From positions 493,312 through 557,311 of the forward strand of contig CANMQX010000003.1 of the NCBI GenBank assembly GCA_947500135.1: a stretch of 64,000 nucleotides of DNA, read 5' to 3'. Made by a program: the position numbers and the translations under genes. The first letter of the stretch is position 1, and each line of letters starts with the position of its first letter. Shown one piece after another: positions 33,980 through 43,608 of this stretch. The stretch is from an uncultured Paracoccaceae bacterium (lineage in GTDB: Bacteria; Pseudomonadota; Alphaproteobacteria; Rhodobacterales; Rhodobacteraceae). The notes beneath the pieces were generated by a model that was not told the DNA's origin, did not search any database, and saw only the letters and a program-made list of their open reading frames with translations.

Positions 33980-35065
33980 TCAAGCGGCCAGTTCCTCGTC
34001 CGATATTGATATGACTTGATCCCGCCCCGACTTCTTGGCGTCGTAAAGCGCGATATCCGCCCGCTTCAAAACATCATCAAATGAATGATCCGACGGCATC
34101 ACCTGCGTGATCCCGAAACTGGCAGTAATGACCAGTTCCATCCCATGCACGGCAAAAGGCCGGTCACCAATGACGTCACACAAGCGCTGTGCGCGTTCAA
34201 TCGCAGACATGGGTGTCGGGTCGGGCATCAATAGCCCAAACTCTTCCCCTCCCGTGCGGATAATCTTGTCGGTGGCACGCAACTGACCCTTGAGACGTTG
34301 CACAAAGGCACATAGGACCGCGTCGCCAACGTCATGCCCGTATGTATCGTTGATCTGCTTGAAATGATCGATATCCGTCGACATGAAGGAAAAGGGTTGT
34401 GCATCCGTGGTCCAGTTGGTCCACGCTTCCTCGGCCTGTTCGTATAGGTCATAGCGATTGCCCGCCCCGGTCAGCGGGTCAGTTCGCGCCATTGTGGTCA
34501 GGCTTTGCATCTGTTCGATCACTCGAAGCTGCATGGCAAGGCAGCGGGCCATAGCCTGTATCAACGCCAGCTCTGCAGCAGGTTCAGACATGGTTTCTTT
34601 GTAGCTTGCAGCAAGCGTGCCAAAACAATGCGCCCCGCTAATGATGGGAGCAAGAACGGCGGATCGCAAACCCAATTCGGCGACCACCTTGGCGTCGGGC
34701 AGATCAATCGATGTGACGTCATGCAAAAACAATGGTTCACCACGTTCGTAAACGGCGCCAACCGTGCTGTTTTGCAAGGGGTGGCTGGTGCTTTGGGGAG
34801 GATTCTTGGCGCCATCCATAGTGGTCACCATAAGCCATTCGTCATCAATGCGGAGCGTCACTGAACAGCGATCTGCATGGGTCAATCGCCCTGCCCAGAC
34901 TGAGTAAACTTCAAGCACGTCGCTGCGTGTCTTGCATCTGGTCAGTGCATCCAAAAACATGAGCGGCACAGTCAATGCGTCGCCCGCCCCCGATATTTCG
35001 AGCGTGCGCGTGTCTTCAAAGCATTGGGCAAGATGCGCGTCCTGAACCATATGACGCCATACCAC
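33980..35065 (-). CDS. GAF-GGDEF diguanylate cyclase
   Basis: A 361-residue cytoplasmic protein. A GAF-like sensor domain spans about 45-185, then a GGDEF domain from about 195. The active-site loop reads GGEEF and is preceded at the usual distance by RATD, an RxxD inhibitory site, so both c-di-GMP synthesis and product inhibition are expected. DPLTGAGNRYDLYE and STDIDHFKQINDTYGHDVGD carry the metal and substrate residues. No membrane helix is present. An alternative ATG is at 35050. Stand-alone gene, convergent with rplT and divergent from pheS. Confidence 0.92.
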   Translation of the reverse strand: MVWRHMVQDAHLAQCFEDTRTLEISGAGDALTVPLMFLDALTRCKTRSDVLEVYSVWAGRLTHADRCSVTLRIDDEWLMVTTMDGAKNPPQSTSHPLQNSTVGAVYERGEPLFLHDVTSIDLPDAKVVAELGLRSAVLAPIISGAHCFGTLAASYKETMSEPAAELALIQAMARCLAMQLRVIEQMQSLTTMARTDPLTGAGNRYDLYEQAEEAWTNWTTDAQPFSFMSTDIDHFKQINDTYGHDVGDAVLCAFVQRLKGQLRATDKIIRTGGEEFGLLMPDPTPMSAIERAQRLCDVIGDRPFAVHGMELVITASFGITQVMPSDHSFDDVLKRADIALYDAKKSGRDQVISISDEELAA

Positions 35066-35163
35066 GCAGTGTGATAATGCGAGCTTAACGGCATATGATC
35101 GCGTTTACTTGCATGGCTGTGCTGACCGGGTTAGCAGGACAACAGATGACAAAGGGCTGAACC

Positions 35164-36237
35164 ATGGACGACCTGAAACAGAAATACCTTGCTCTGATTG
35201 CCGATGCCGCTGATGAGGTGGCCATCGAGGACCTGCGCGTGCAAGCCGTTGGTAAAAAAGGCGAGGTTAGCCTGAAGATGCGCGAACTGGGCAAAATGAC
35301 GCCCGATGAACGGCAGGTCGCGGGCCCTGCGCTGAATGCGCTGAAGGACGAGATTAACTCTGCGTTGCTGGCCAAGAAATCAGCGCTTGCTGATGCTGCT
35401 TTGGATGCCCGTTTGCGGGAAGAATGGCTGGATGTGACATTGCCGTCGCGTGGCCGTAGGCAGGGCACGATCCACCCGATTTCCCAGGTCACCGAGGAGG
35501 TGACAGCGATTTTTGCCGATATGGGGTTTAGTGTGGCCGAAGGCCCGCAGATCGAAAGCGATTGGTACAATTTTGACGCGCTGAACATCCCCGGCCATCA
35601 CCCGGCCCGGGCCGAGATGGATACCTTCTATACCCATCGGCGCGAGGGCGATAACCGCCCGCCGCATGTGCTGCGCACCCATACCAGCCCAGTCCAGATC
35701 CGGTCGATGGAAAAGACGGGGGCACCCACACGTATCATCTGCCCGGGCCGTGTCTATCGTGCCGATTACGACCAGACCCACACACCGATGTTCCATCAGG
35801 TCGAAGGGCTGGCGATTGACCGCGATATCAGCATGGCGAACCTGAAATGGGTGCTCGAAGAGTTCGTGAAGTCGTATTTCGAGGTGGATCACGTCGATAT
35901 CCGCTTCCGCGCCTCCCACTTCCCGTTCACCGAACCATCTGCCGAGGTCGATATCCGCTGTTCCTGGGAAGGCGGTACGCTGAAAGTGGGCGAGGGCGAC
36001 GATTGGTTAGAGATTTTGGGGTCCGGCATGGTCCACCCCAAAGTGCTGGAAGCTGCGGGTGTTGATCCTGGGGACTGGCAAGGCTTTGCCTTTGGTATGG
36101 GGATCGACCGAATTGCCATGCTGAAATACGGGATTCCCGATTTACGGGCGTTCTTTGATTCAGATTTGCGCTGGCTGCGGCATTATGGGTTCAGCGCGCT
36201 GGATCAGCCGACGCTGCATGGTGGGCTGAGTCGGTGA
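35164..36237 (+). CDS. pheS: Phenylalanine-tRNA ligase alpha subunit
   Basis: PheS is the catalytic subunit of the alpha2-beta2 synthetase charging tRNA-Phe. The 357-residue protein has the N-terminal coiled coil for tRNA contact and class II motifs: [11 protein letters not shown] (motif 1 region), [12 protein letters not shown], motif 2 [11 protein letters not shown], and motif 3 [17 protein letters not shown]. It is followed not by pheT but by three unrelated genes; pheT starts 2.9 kb further on. Its stop overlaps the next start by four bases. Confidence 0.97.
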   Translation: MDDLKQKYLALIADAADEVAIEDLRVQAVGKKGEVSLKMRELGKMTPDERQVAGPALNALKDEINSALLAKKSALADAALDARLREEWLDVTLPSRGRRQGTIHPISQVTEEVTAIFADMGFSVAEGPQIESDWYNFDALNIPGHHPARAEMDTFYTHRREGDNRPPHVLRTHTSPVQIRSMEKTGAPTRIICPGRVYRADYDQTHTPMFHQVEGLAIDRDISMANLKWVLEEFVKSYFEVDHVDIRFRASHFPFTEPSAEVDIRCSWEGGTLKVGEGDDWLEILGSGMVHPKVLEAAGVDPGDWQGFAFGMGIDRIAMLKYGIPDLRAFFDSDLRWLRHYGFSALDQPTLHGGLSR

Positions 36238-36752
36238 CCGGCGCAGCACTTTCTGTCAGCTGGCCTGCTCTGCTATTAGCGGTGCTTGGTTACATACTGA
36301 AGAGATGGTGGGACAATGCTGACTCCATAATGGAGCATCGGAGGAAGTCCTATAGCAACTACTTCGCGGCTTCATATGACTTGGGACGTGAACTCATGCA
36401 CCGGTTAGATGATCCAAACGCGGACATGGTTGTTCAAGCATATGAGAAATTTCAAAAAGCTAATCCTGAATTTTTGCTTCACGCATCACCTATAGCGATT
36501 TTGATATCGGATGAGTTCTACAGCCGCTTCCTTGCACTTAGAGAAGCTGACCGAAACAGCTGGTCCCATGAGGAGAAGCAATACTTAGTCAAGCAGCTTA
36601 GCGATGCTCTTGGCACGTTGCGTGAGCAGCTTAAATCCGAACTTTTCTTGACTCAACCGAGATTCCAACTTGAGAGGTTTCGTCATAGGAAAGCTTGGAA
36701 GCGCCTCAACGAAGCAGCAGATGCGGTTGGTATTGAACCGCATGAAAAATGA
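36234..36752 (+). CDS. Hypothetical membrane-anchored protein
   Basis: A 172-residue protein starting at a GTG that overlaps the pheS stop. One N-terminal membrane helix ([15 protein letters not shown]) precedes a helical, charged cytoplasmic domain. No known family was recognised. Composition is visibly AT-richer than pheS and pheT, suggesting later acquisition. A strong terminator follows directly, so it rides on the pheS transcript and closes it. Confidence 0.6.
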   Translation: MTGAALSVSWPALLLAVLGYILKRWWDNADSIMEHRRKSYSNYFAASYDLGRELMHRLDDPNADMVVQAYEKFQKANPEFLLHASPIAILISDEFYSRFLALREADRNSWSHEEKQYLVKQLSDALGTLREQLKSELFLTQPRFQLERFRHRKAWKRLNEAADAVGIEPHEK

Positions 36753-36763
36753 GCAAACTACCC

Positions 36764-36815
36764 GCCCGGCGAGGCCGGGCAGCGCCCGGACCTCCCCCAT
36801 GGGGAGGGCGCTTTT
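36764..36815 (+). terminator. Double hairpin terminator
   Basis: A short hairpin GCCCGGC/GCCGGGC (36764-36780) is followed by CCTCCCC/GGGGAGG (36791-36807) with a three-base loop, flanked by GCGCCC/GGGCGC and then TTTT (36812-36815). It ends transcription from pheS within the interrupted pheS-pheT interval. Confidence 0.75.
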
Positions 36816-37013
36816 GCATCGTGGCAACCCGCACTGCCGTCACCGATAGGCGCCAAGCCCCGCCAAACAGACCCGTTTCTGCGCCCACCCCGAGGCCCGG
36901 GCGCTGCCCTCGCGTTATACTCCGGCTGTATAGTTTGATCTTGTGAGGCGCTTCTCAAGGATCCCACAGAAATGTCAGGTGACTTGACGCCCCGGTCAGA
37001 TAGTAATCGCAAC

Positions 37014-37841
37014 ATGACCCGATTACTTGTGATTCTGTTTGTTCTCTGCGCCACTGCCGCGACGGCCCAAGACACCAATCCCAACTCCATCTTGCCCGGC
37101 AACCCTTGCCATGGGCAGATACCCTGCGCATTGGATGGTCGCACCTATCACGTCAAAGAACCCGACGGCTGGGATGGTGTCACCCCATTGCCTGTCATGC
37201 TGCATTTCCACGGCTGGGCGCGGACCGGGGCGGTGCCTGTTTATCATGGCCGCATCTCTGGCGCGACGCGCCGTCGTGGGGTGTTGTTGCTTGCCCCCAC
37301 GGGGGTTCGCAAGACCTGGGATTTTTGGTCTGGGGGCATGCGTGACGTGGATTTTGGTCAGGCGGTTTTAGAGGATGCTGCGAAACGCTATCCCATCGAC
37401 CGCAGCCGGATATTCGTATCCGGGTATTCGTTTGGGTCAGCTATGGCGTGGCGCTATGTCTGCAACAATGGTGATGATGTTGCTGCGTTGATCGCAGTGG
37501 CAGGCACGCTTGATCAGGGCGAGACTTGTGCCCAAGGCCCTGCAGAGGTTCGTCATGTTCATGGGCTACGCGATAATGTCATGGATTTTCCAATGGGGCC
37601 GGGCGGTGATGTTCTGTTCCCCGTAGCACTTTGGCGTGAGAAATTCGGCTGTGGACAGGATGAAACACCGGGTGACTGGTCGGTGACAAATAACGACCTG
37701 TTTACCCGGCATATCTGGCGTGATTGCACGACCGGCGGTCAGGTCACACTTGATCTGCATGCGCGTGGGCACTTCATCCCAAGAGGTTGGATTGGCCGAC
37801 AATTGGATGAGTTATTAGGCCGACCGCTGCGTTACCCATGA
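37014..37841 (+). CDS. Secreted PHB-depolymerase-like esterase
   Basis: A 275-residue exported alpha/beta hydrolase of the LpqC/polyhydroxybutyrate depolymerase family. The signal peptide MTRLLVILFVLCATAATA is followed by a domain with the nucleophile motif GYSFGS near residue 138 and LMLHFHGW-type oxyanion strand (PVMLHFHGWAR), with the late histidine in ARGHFIP. ATG 37014 places the signal peptide at the start; an earlier ATG at 36972 would add 14 polar residues. It may hydrolyse short polyesters or acyl esters in the periplasm. It sits alone between pheS and pheT. Confidence 0.82.
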   Translation: MTRLLVILFVLCATAATAQDTNPNSILPGNPCHGQIPCALDGRTYHVKEPDGWDGVTPLPVMLHFHGWARTGAVPVYHGRISGATRRRGVLLLAPTGVRKTWDFWSGGMRDVDFGQAVLEDAAKRYPIDRSRIFVSGYSFGSAMAWRYVCNNGDDVAALIAVAGTLDQGETCAQGPAEVRHVHGLRDNVMDFPMGPGGDVLFPVALWREKFGCGQDETPGDWSVTNNDLFTRHIWRDCTTGGQVTLDLHARGHFIPRGWIGRQLDELLGRPLRYP

Positions 37842-37952
37842 ACGCGATGGAAACGCAGCGTTTCGTCTGAATTGTAAGGGATTGTTTTGTGCAACCTTGC
37901 CGGAGTGCTATAGTGTTCCATATTTAGCCATAGTTTTCGCGTGGTAGAACAA

Positions 37953-39053
37953 ATGTCATTCTTTCGGTCAGCCCTGTTGGGCCTTTCTTTCCTGGTTTAC
38001 GCGGCAACCCCGATGCTTGCTTGCAGCCCCACTTATATTGTCAAATCTGGCGATACATTATCGGGTATCGCAAGATCCGAACTGGGATCGTTTTTTGCCT
38101 ATCAGAGTATTTTTGGAGCCAACCGGGAGATCATTGGCGACGATCCAAACCTTATCCAGATTGGTATGGAGTTTGTGCTGCCTTGCGGGGTTTCTGCGGC
38201 TAATCCGGTGAATTGGGCTGTGCTGCCTTCGGCGCAGGCAATTGCCACGCTGCAAAATGTGACCGACATCCAAATCCTTGATATCAGAAGCGAAAAAGCT
38301 GTTGCCGAGGGGGTGATCCCCGGCGCGATTTCTGTCCCATATAAGATTTGGCGGGGTCCGCGTGGTAACCGTAGTGAAATTCCGTCGATTGAGAAGCTGT
38401 CGCAAATTATCGGTGACGCTGGGCTGCGCAATGACAAGCCTGTCGTGATTGTGCATACAAAGCCGACGGTGATGGACAAGGGGCGTGCCGCACTTGTCTA
38501 TTGGATGCTCAAATCAACGGGCTTTGATACGATTGCGATCTTGCAGGATGGCTATGAGGGGTGGATCGACGCTGGGTTGCCGGTGGCTGTGACCCCGGTC
38601 ACCCCAGAGCCTTACGAGGCTGAACTGTTGTTTTCGCCCGCTTGGCGCGCCGACAAGGTTGATGTCTATGGTGTCGCGACGTCGCAGATTGCAGGCTTTT
38701 TGTTGGATGCGCGTCCGGCGAAGATGTTTTCAAAAGTTGACGATGACGGCAATCCTGCCCTGACAACGCTACCCCGTGCCCAAAGCGCGCCGGTCCTGTC
38801 GCTGATGGATAGTTTTGGTCCTGATGTCCCAATCGAAACGGGTGTGGCGGCGGTGACCGCGCATCTTGAAAGTCATAATGCCGATTGGCGTATGGGCGAT
38901 GTTGTCATGTTTTGCCAGACAGGTGAATTGAGCGCCCTGAGTTGGTTCTATGCGTCTGAATTGGCGGGGATGGACAACATCCTGTTATATCCAGAATCCG
39001 TCGCGGGCTGGGCCAATGACGGCGGCAAGCTGTTCGCTGGCGAAACGGAGTAG
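37953..39053 (+). CDS. Exported LysM and double rhodanese protein
   Basis: A 366-residue exported protein. A signal peptide ends near ATPMLA; the next residue is Cys but the lipobox is imperfect. Then comes a LysM domain (about 26-78; YIVKSGDTLSGIARSELG) for peptidoglycan binding, and two rhodanese domains. The first (about 90-200) has IQILDIRSEKAVAEGVIPGA but no cysteine at the active position. The second (about 230-360) has the loop FCQTGELSALSW with its cysteine. This is a tandem thiosulfate-sulfurtransferase layout anchored to the cell wall. A GTG at 37941 is an alternative start. It lies 65 bases before pheT; function in the periplasm is unproven. Confidence 0.8.
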   Translation: MSFFRSALLGLSFLVYAATPMLACSPTYIVKSGDTLSGIARSELGSFFAYQSIFGANREIIGDDPNLIQIGMEFVLPCGVSAANPVNWAVLPSAQAIATLQNVTDIQILDIRSEKAVAEGVIPGAISVPYKIWRGPRGNRSEIPSIEKLSQIIGDAGLRNDKPVVIVHTKPTVMDKGRAALVYWMLKSTGFDTIAILQDGYEGWIDAGLPVAVTPVTPEPYEAELLFSPAWRADKVDVYGVATSQIAGFLLDARPAKMFSKVDDDGNPALTTLPRAQSAPVLSLMDSFGPDVPIETGVAAVTAHLESHNADWRMGDVVMFCQTGELSALSWFYASELAGMDNILLYPESVAGWANDGGKLFAGETE

Positions 39054-39118
39054 CGTCTTTCACCTGTCGGTCTGATGCGCTATGAACGCGCGAACTGCAG
39101 ACCCATGGAACGAGACGC

Positions 39119-41515
39119 ATGAAATTCACCCTTTCCTGGCTGAAACACCATCTTGAAACGGATGCTTCCGTTGCCGAGATTGCCGAGACATTGACCGACC
39201 TTGGGCTAGAGGTCGAAGGCATTGAAAATCCCATCGAGCGCCTGTCCGATTTTGCCATTGGCAAGGTGGTATCAGCGGAAAAGCATCCAGATGCTGACAA
39301 GCTGAAAGTGTGCCAGGTGGAAACCAACGATGGCCCCACGCAGATCATTTGTGGTGCGCCGAATGCCCGTGCTGGCATTACTGTCGTGATTGCCACGCCG
39401 GGCACTTATGTTCCAGGCATTGATACGACTATTGGCGTCGGCAAAATCCGTGGCATCGAAAGCTATGGCATGATGTGTTCAGAGCGCGAGATGGAGCTGT
39501 CGGAAGAGCATGACGGCATCATCGAACTGCCCTCGGGTGAGGTGGGCGACCGCTTTGTTGATTGGTTGGCCGCCAATGACCCTCAGAAGGTTGACCCGGT
39601 TATCGAGATTGCGATTACGCCCAATCGTCCTGACGCGCTGGGCGTGCGCGGCGTTGCCCGTGATCTGGCTGCCCGGGGATTGGGTAAGTTGAAATCTATA
39701 AGCGTTGACCCTGTTCCTGCCACCATTGAGGCAGATCTGAACGTATCCATTGATGATGATACCCGGGACGGATGCCCAGTTTTCTGTGGTCGTTTGATTA
39801 AGGGTGTTAAAAATGGACCTAGCCCCGATTGGATGCAAGCGCAGCTGCGCGCCATTGGTTTGCGCCCGATCAGCTTTCTTGTCGATGTCACAAATTGGTT
39901 CACCTATGACCTGAACCGCCCCTTGCACGTCTTTGATGCCGACAAGGTACAAGGCAATCTGCGGGTGCATCGCGCCAAAGGTGGCGAGGTCATCATGGCC
40001 CTTGATGACAAGGAATATACGTTTCAGCCCGGGCAGATGGTGATTTCGGATGATCACGGCCCGGAAAGCATTGCGGGTATCATGGGCGGGGCCGAAACCG
40101 GCTGCACCGAAGAGACTGTGAATGTCTTCGTCGAAAGCGCCTATTGGGACCCGATCCAGATAGCCTATGCGGGTCGTGCGTTGAAAATCAATTCCGATGC
40201 GCGTTACCGGTTTGAACGTGGTGTAGACCCTGCCTTCACGCCTGAGGGTCTGGAGCATGCGGTGCGTATGATTGTGGACCATGCCGGTGGTGAGGCGTCA
40301 CAGATGATTGTTGCGGGTGCGGTTCCTGACACATCCCGCGCCTACCGTTTGGACACAGATCGTTGTTCTTCACTGGTGGGTATGGATATTCCCGCCGCGA
40401 CCCAACACGCATCGCTGACCGCGCTGGGCTTCACGATGGAAGGCGATATGGCCCATGTCCCGTCATGGCGTCCCGATGTGCAGGGCGAAGCGGATTTGGT
40501 GGAAGAGGTGGCGCGCATTGCGTCCTTGACCAAGCTGGAAGGCAAGCCATTGCCCCGCATTCAACCCGGTGTGCCGAAGCCGATCCTGACCGCCAGCCAG
40601 ACACGGCAACAGGCGGCGCGTCGGACAGCGGCTGCGCTGGGGTACAACGAATGCGTGACCTACAGTTTTGTTGATGACGCTGCAGCGAAACTATTTGGCG
40701 GTGGCGATGATGCGACCATGTTGGAAAACCCGATTTCCAGCGAGATGTCACATATGCGGCCCAACCTGTTGCCCGGTCTGCTGCGTGCGGCGGCCCGCAA
40801 TCAGGCACGTGGTTTCATGGATATGGCCTTGTTTGAGGTTGGTGCCGGTTTCCACGGCGGCGAACCGGGCGAGCAGCATAACCTGATCACAGGTGTTCTG
40901 ATTGGTCGCACCGGGCCAAAGGATGTGCATGGCACGTCGCGCCCTGTCGACCTTTATGATGCCAAGGCCGATGCAGAGGCCTTACTTGCCGCGATAGGTG
41001 CCCCGGCCAAGGTACAAATCCTGCGCGGTGCGTCAGAATGGTGGCATCCGGGTCGCCATGGCAAAATCTGCCTTGGTCCGAAAAAGGTATTGGGTGTGTT
41101 TGGTGAATTGCATCCCAAGGTGCTGGCGGAGCTGGATGTCAAAGGTCCTGCTGTCGGCTTTACCATCTGGCCGGATGAAGTGCCGCAGCGCAAGAACAAG
41201 TCAGCGACCCGCGCGGCATTGCAAGCGACCGATCTGCAGGCCGTAGAACGGGATTTCGCGTTTGTGGTAGATGCGCAGGTTGAGGCGCTGACGCTGGTCA
41301 ACGCCGCCGCAGGGGCGGATAAAGGGTTGATCACGGATGTGCGCGTCTTTGACGAATTCATTGGGGGCAGCTTGGGCGAGGGCAAGAAATCGCTCGCTGT
41401 GACCGTCCGTTTGCAGCCAACCGAAAAGACGTTGAAAGATGCCGATATCGAAGCCGTCAGCGCCAAGATTGTCGAAAAGGTCACCAAGGCCACCGGCGGC
41501 AGTTTACGCGGCTAA
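39119..41515 (+). CDS. pheT: Phenylalanine-tRNA ligase beta subunit
   Basis: The 798-residue beta subunit of the synthetase. It begins MKFTLSWLKHHLETDASV, followed by the tRNA-binding domain with KHPDADKLKVC and VCGAPN-type segment (IICGAPNARAG), the B3/B4 editing region, the B5 region (CSSLVGMDIP) and a C-terminal ferredoxin-like anticodon-binding domain. Length is standard. Its 3' end overlaps the convergent LysR gene by 12 bases. Separation from pheS by three genes is unusual. Confidence 0.97.
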   Translation: MKFTLSWLKHHLETDASVAEIAETLTDLGLEVEGIENPIERLSDFAIGKVVSAEKHPDADKLKVCQVETNDGPTQIICGAPNARAGITVVIATPGTYVPGIDTTIGVGKIRGIESYGMMCSEREMELSEEHDGIIELPSGEVGDRFVDWLAANDPQKVDPVIEIAITPNRPDALGVRGVARDLAARGLGKLKSISVDPVPATIEADLNVSIDDDTRDGCPVFCGRLIKGVKNGPSPDWMQAQLRAIGLRPISFLVDVTNWFTYDLNRPLHVFDADKVQGNLRVHRAKGGEVIMALDDKEYTFQPGQMVISDDHGPESIAGIMGGAETGCTEETVNVFVESAYWDPIQIAYAGRALKINSDARYRFERGVDPAFTPEGLEHAVRMIVDHAGGEASQMIVAGAVPDTSRAYRLDTDRCSSLVGMDIPAATQHASLTALGFTMEGDMAHVPSWRPDVQGEADLVEEVARIASLTKLEGKPLPRIQPGVPKPILTASQTRQQAARRTAAALGYNECVTYSFVDDAAAKLFGGGDDATMLENPISSEMSHMRPNLLPGLLRAAARNQARGFMDMALFEVGAGFHGGEPGEQHNLITGVLIGRTGPKDVHGTSRPVDLYDAKADAEALLAAIGAPAKVQILRGASEWWHPGRHGKICLGPKKVLGVFGELHPKVLAELDVKGPAVGFTIWPDEVPQRKNKSATRAALQATDLQAVERDFAFVVDAQVEALTLVNAAAGADKGLITDVRVFDEFIGGSLGEGKKSLAVTVRLQPTEKTLKDADIEAVSAKIVEKVTKATGGSLRG

Positions 41516-42382
41516 TGCATCGGCCAGAATATCAAACACCAGCCTGATTTTCGGGCTGGTGTGAAATTCGCGATGTGTGGTCAGCCAGATCGGAAACGTG
41601 ATTGGTGCCAATTGCGGTAGCAGCCGTGTGACGCGACTGTCATTGTCAGCGAACCCTGCATACATCGGGCAAATCCCAAGACCCGCGCAGACCATTTCCC
41701 AAGCCACCAGTCCATTATCCGACCCGACATGGAAATTTTGTGTGGTGACCGGAATATCAATCGCGTTCAGATAGGAAACGGTTTCGGAAACATTGCCGAA
41801 ACTGACAAAATCATGACTGGCCAGATCAGCCTTGCTGCGTGGCGCGCCCCTTTGACTGACATAGGAATGAGTGCCGTAGAAACGCGCCTCTGCCTGTCGG
41901 ATCAGCCGGGTAACAAGATCGGGTTGTTCAGGCCTGACATGTCTGACAGCTATGTCAGCCTCGCGGCGGGTCAGGTCGCGGATGTCATTCGCCGCAACAA
42001 TATCAATATGCAGGCTGGGCGCGCGTGATCGCAACTGTTTAACCACTGTAGGCAAGATCGACGCGGATAGAATATCGCTGGCGGTGATCCGCACTTCACC
42101 CTCGATGGATTGTGATTGCCCCATGGCCGCAAGCGCAACACGGTCAGCCGCGTCGCCCATTTGGCGGACATGGCGCAGCATTTCACGACCAGCCTGCGTC
42201 AGTTCCAGCCCGCGCCCGACCCGTTCAAACAGCAGCAGGTCCAACTCGGCCTCAAGCGCGTTGATCTGCCGCCCCAGCGTTGGTTGGGTCAGGCCGAGAT
42301 GACGTGCCGCCGCCGACAGCGATCCATGCTCAGCCGTCGCCAGAAAGGCGCGCATACGATTCCAGTCAAATGCGTTATCCAT
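41504..42382 (-). CDS. LysR-family transcriptional regulator
   Basis: A 292-residue LysR-type regulator with the N-terminal helix-turn-helix (AEHGSLSAAARHLGLTQPTLGRQINALE) and a substrate-binding effector domain from about residue 90. It is divergent from the methyltransferase gene (83 bases between starts) and may control it. ATG 42382 matches family starts (MDNAFDWNRMRAFL); an earlier ATG at 42394 is possible. The effector is unknown. Confidence 0.92.
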   Translation of the reverse strand: MDNAFDWNRMRAFLATAEHGSLSAAARHLGLTQPTLGRQINALEAELDLLLFERVGRGLELTQAGREMLRHVRQMGDAADRVALAAMGQSQSIEGEVRITASDILSASILPTVVKQLRSRAPSLHIDIVAANDIRDLTRREADIAVRHVRPEQPDLVTRLIRQAEARFYGTHSYVSQRGAPRSKADLASHDFVSFGNVSETVSYLNAIDIPVTTQNFHVGSDNGLVAWEMVCAGLGICPMYAGFADNDSRVTRLLPQLAPITFPIWLTTHREFHTSPKIRLVFDILADALAA

Positions 42383-42465
42383 GCAAAATAGCATATAAGC
42401 AGTACGAATTTCGTCAATTTCATACGAGAATGTATAGGACTATAGTGGCAAAAAAAGGATAACCA

Positions 42466-43116
42466 ATGACACATGCCGCCAGTTTCTGGGACAAAGCCGC
42501 GCCTAAATACGCCCTGTCCCCCATCGCCGATCCTGTGGCTTATGAATACACGTTGGGCCGCACCCGTAGTTATTTGCAACCGGGCGATCAGGTGCTGGAA
42601 CTGGGATGCGGCACTGGGTCAACAGCGTTATTGTTGGCCCCGCATGTCAAACAGATCACGGCAATGGACCTGTCACCAGGCATGTTGGCGATTGCACGGG
42701 ACAAGACTGAAAAGGCCGGTGTGACCAACCTGACATTCGTCGAAGGCGATACCGTGCCCGCAACAGGCCGCTATGATGTGGCCATGGGTTTCAGCCTGTT
42801 TCACCTTGTCCCAGATATGGAGGCGCGTTTTGCAGCAATCAACGACCTGCTGCCAGAGGGCGGGTATTTCATATCCAAGACCGCCTGCTTGAACGATGCG
42901 GGCGACGGGCTGACGGGTTGGTTAAAAACACTGATGATCCGGTTGGCTATCCCGGTAATGCAGCTGTTTGGCAAAGCGCCCTATGTGCGCCGGTTTTCGG
43001 CACGCGAACTGGAGGCGGCGGTGACTGGCGCCGGGTTTGAGATCGTCGAAAGCGGCAACCATCCCAAGGGCCCGCCGCCGTCCCACTACATCGTCGCTCG
43101 CAAGCGCAAGACCTGA
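42466..43116 (+). CDS. SAM-dependent methyltransferase
   Basis: A 216-residue class I methyltransferase with motif I VLELGCGTGSTALLL near residue 45, TAMDLSPGMLAIAR, and VAMGFSLFHLV. Substrate is unidentifiable from sequence. It begins an operon with a GNAT acetyltransferase (33-base gap) and a YtoQ-like protein (12-base gap) and is divergent from the LysR gene. Confidence 0.88.
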   Translation: MTHAASFWDKAAPKYALSPIADPVAYEYTLGRTRSYLQPGDQVLELGCGTGSTALLLAPHVKQITAMDLSPGMLAIARDKTEKAGVTNLTFVEGDTVPATGRYDVAMGFSLFHLVPDMEARFAAINDLLPEGGYFISKTACLNDAGDGLTGWLKTLMIRLAIPVMQLFGKAPYVRRFSARELEAAVTGAGFEIVESGNHPKGPPPSHYIVARKRKT

Positions 43117-43149
43117 TAATCTGTCGCTGTTCAGCAGCGAGAGGATAAC

Positions 43150-43596
43150 ATGCCCAACCCACCCAAACCATTGATCCGACGCGCGGTCCCGCAGGACGCA
43201 GCGGGCCTTGCGGACTGTATCACCGCAGCCTACGCGCCATTCATCGCTGAAGGTTTGGCTCTGCCCCCTGTCAGTGAAGGGATTGATGAGGATATCGCTG
43301 AGCATCACGTTTGGGTCGCGGAACGTGACGGCCAGATTGTAGGCGGCGTTGTGCTGATCCTGGGGGAGACGGCGCATCTGGCCAATCTTGCGGTTCATCC
43401 GGATGCCGGAGGCGGTGGAATTGGTCGTCGTCTGATTGACCAAGCCCAAGAGGCGGTGTGGACGGCAGGCTATGACCGCGTTCATCTGGCGACCCATATT
43501 GATATGACCGCAACACAATCCTTTTATCGGCGCTTGGGGTGGCAAGAGACTGGGCAGGACGGCAATAAGGTTTACTTTGCTATGCAACGACAGTGA
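43150..43596 (+). CDS. GNAT N-acetyltransferase
   Basis: A 148-residue GNAT domain with the acetyl-CoA loop motif VHPDAGGGGIGRRLIDQA near residues 80-97 and a late ATQSFYRRLGWQ segment. GAGAGGAT precedes the ATG. It is the second gene of the methyltransferase-GNAT-YtoQ operon. The acceptor is unknown; a small-molecule amine is typical for such short members. Confidence 0.88.
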   Translation: MPNPPKPLIRRAVPQDAAGLADCITAAYAPFIAEGLALPPVSEGIDEDIAEHHVWVAERDGQIVGGVVLILGETAHLANLAVHPDAGGGGIGRRLIDQAQEAVWTAGYDRVHLATHIDMTATQSFYRRLGWQETGQDGNKVYFAMQRQ

Positions 43597-43608
43597 AGGA
43601 GCCGAACC

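Noticed and set aside
38017..38211. Short frames inside the LysM-rhodanese gene
   Set aside because: Alternative frames of a well-supported gene.
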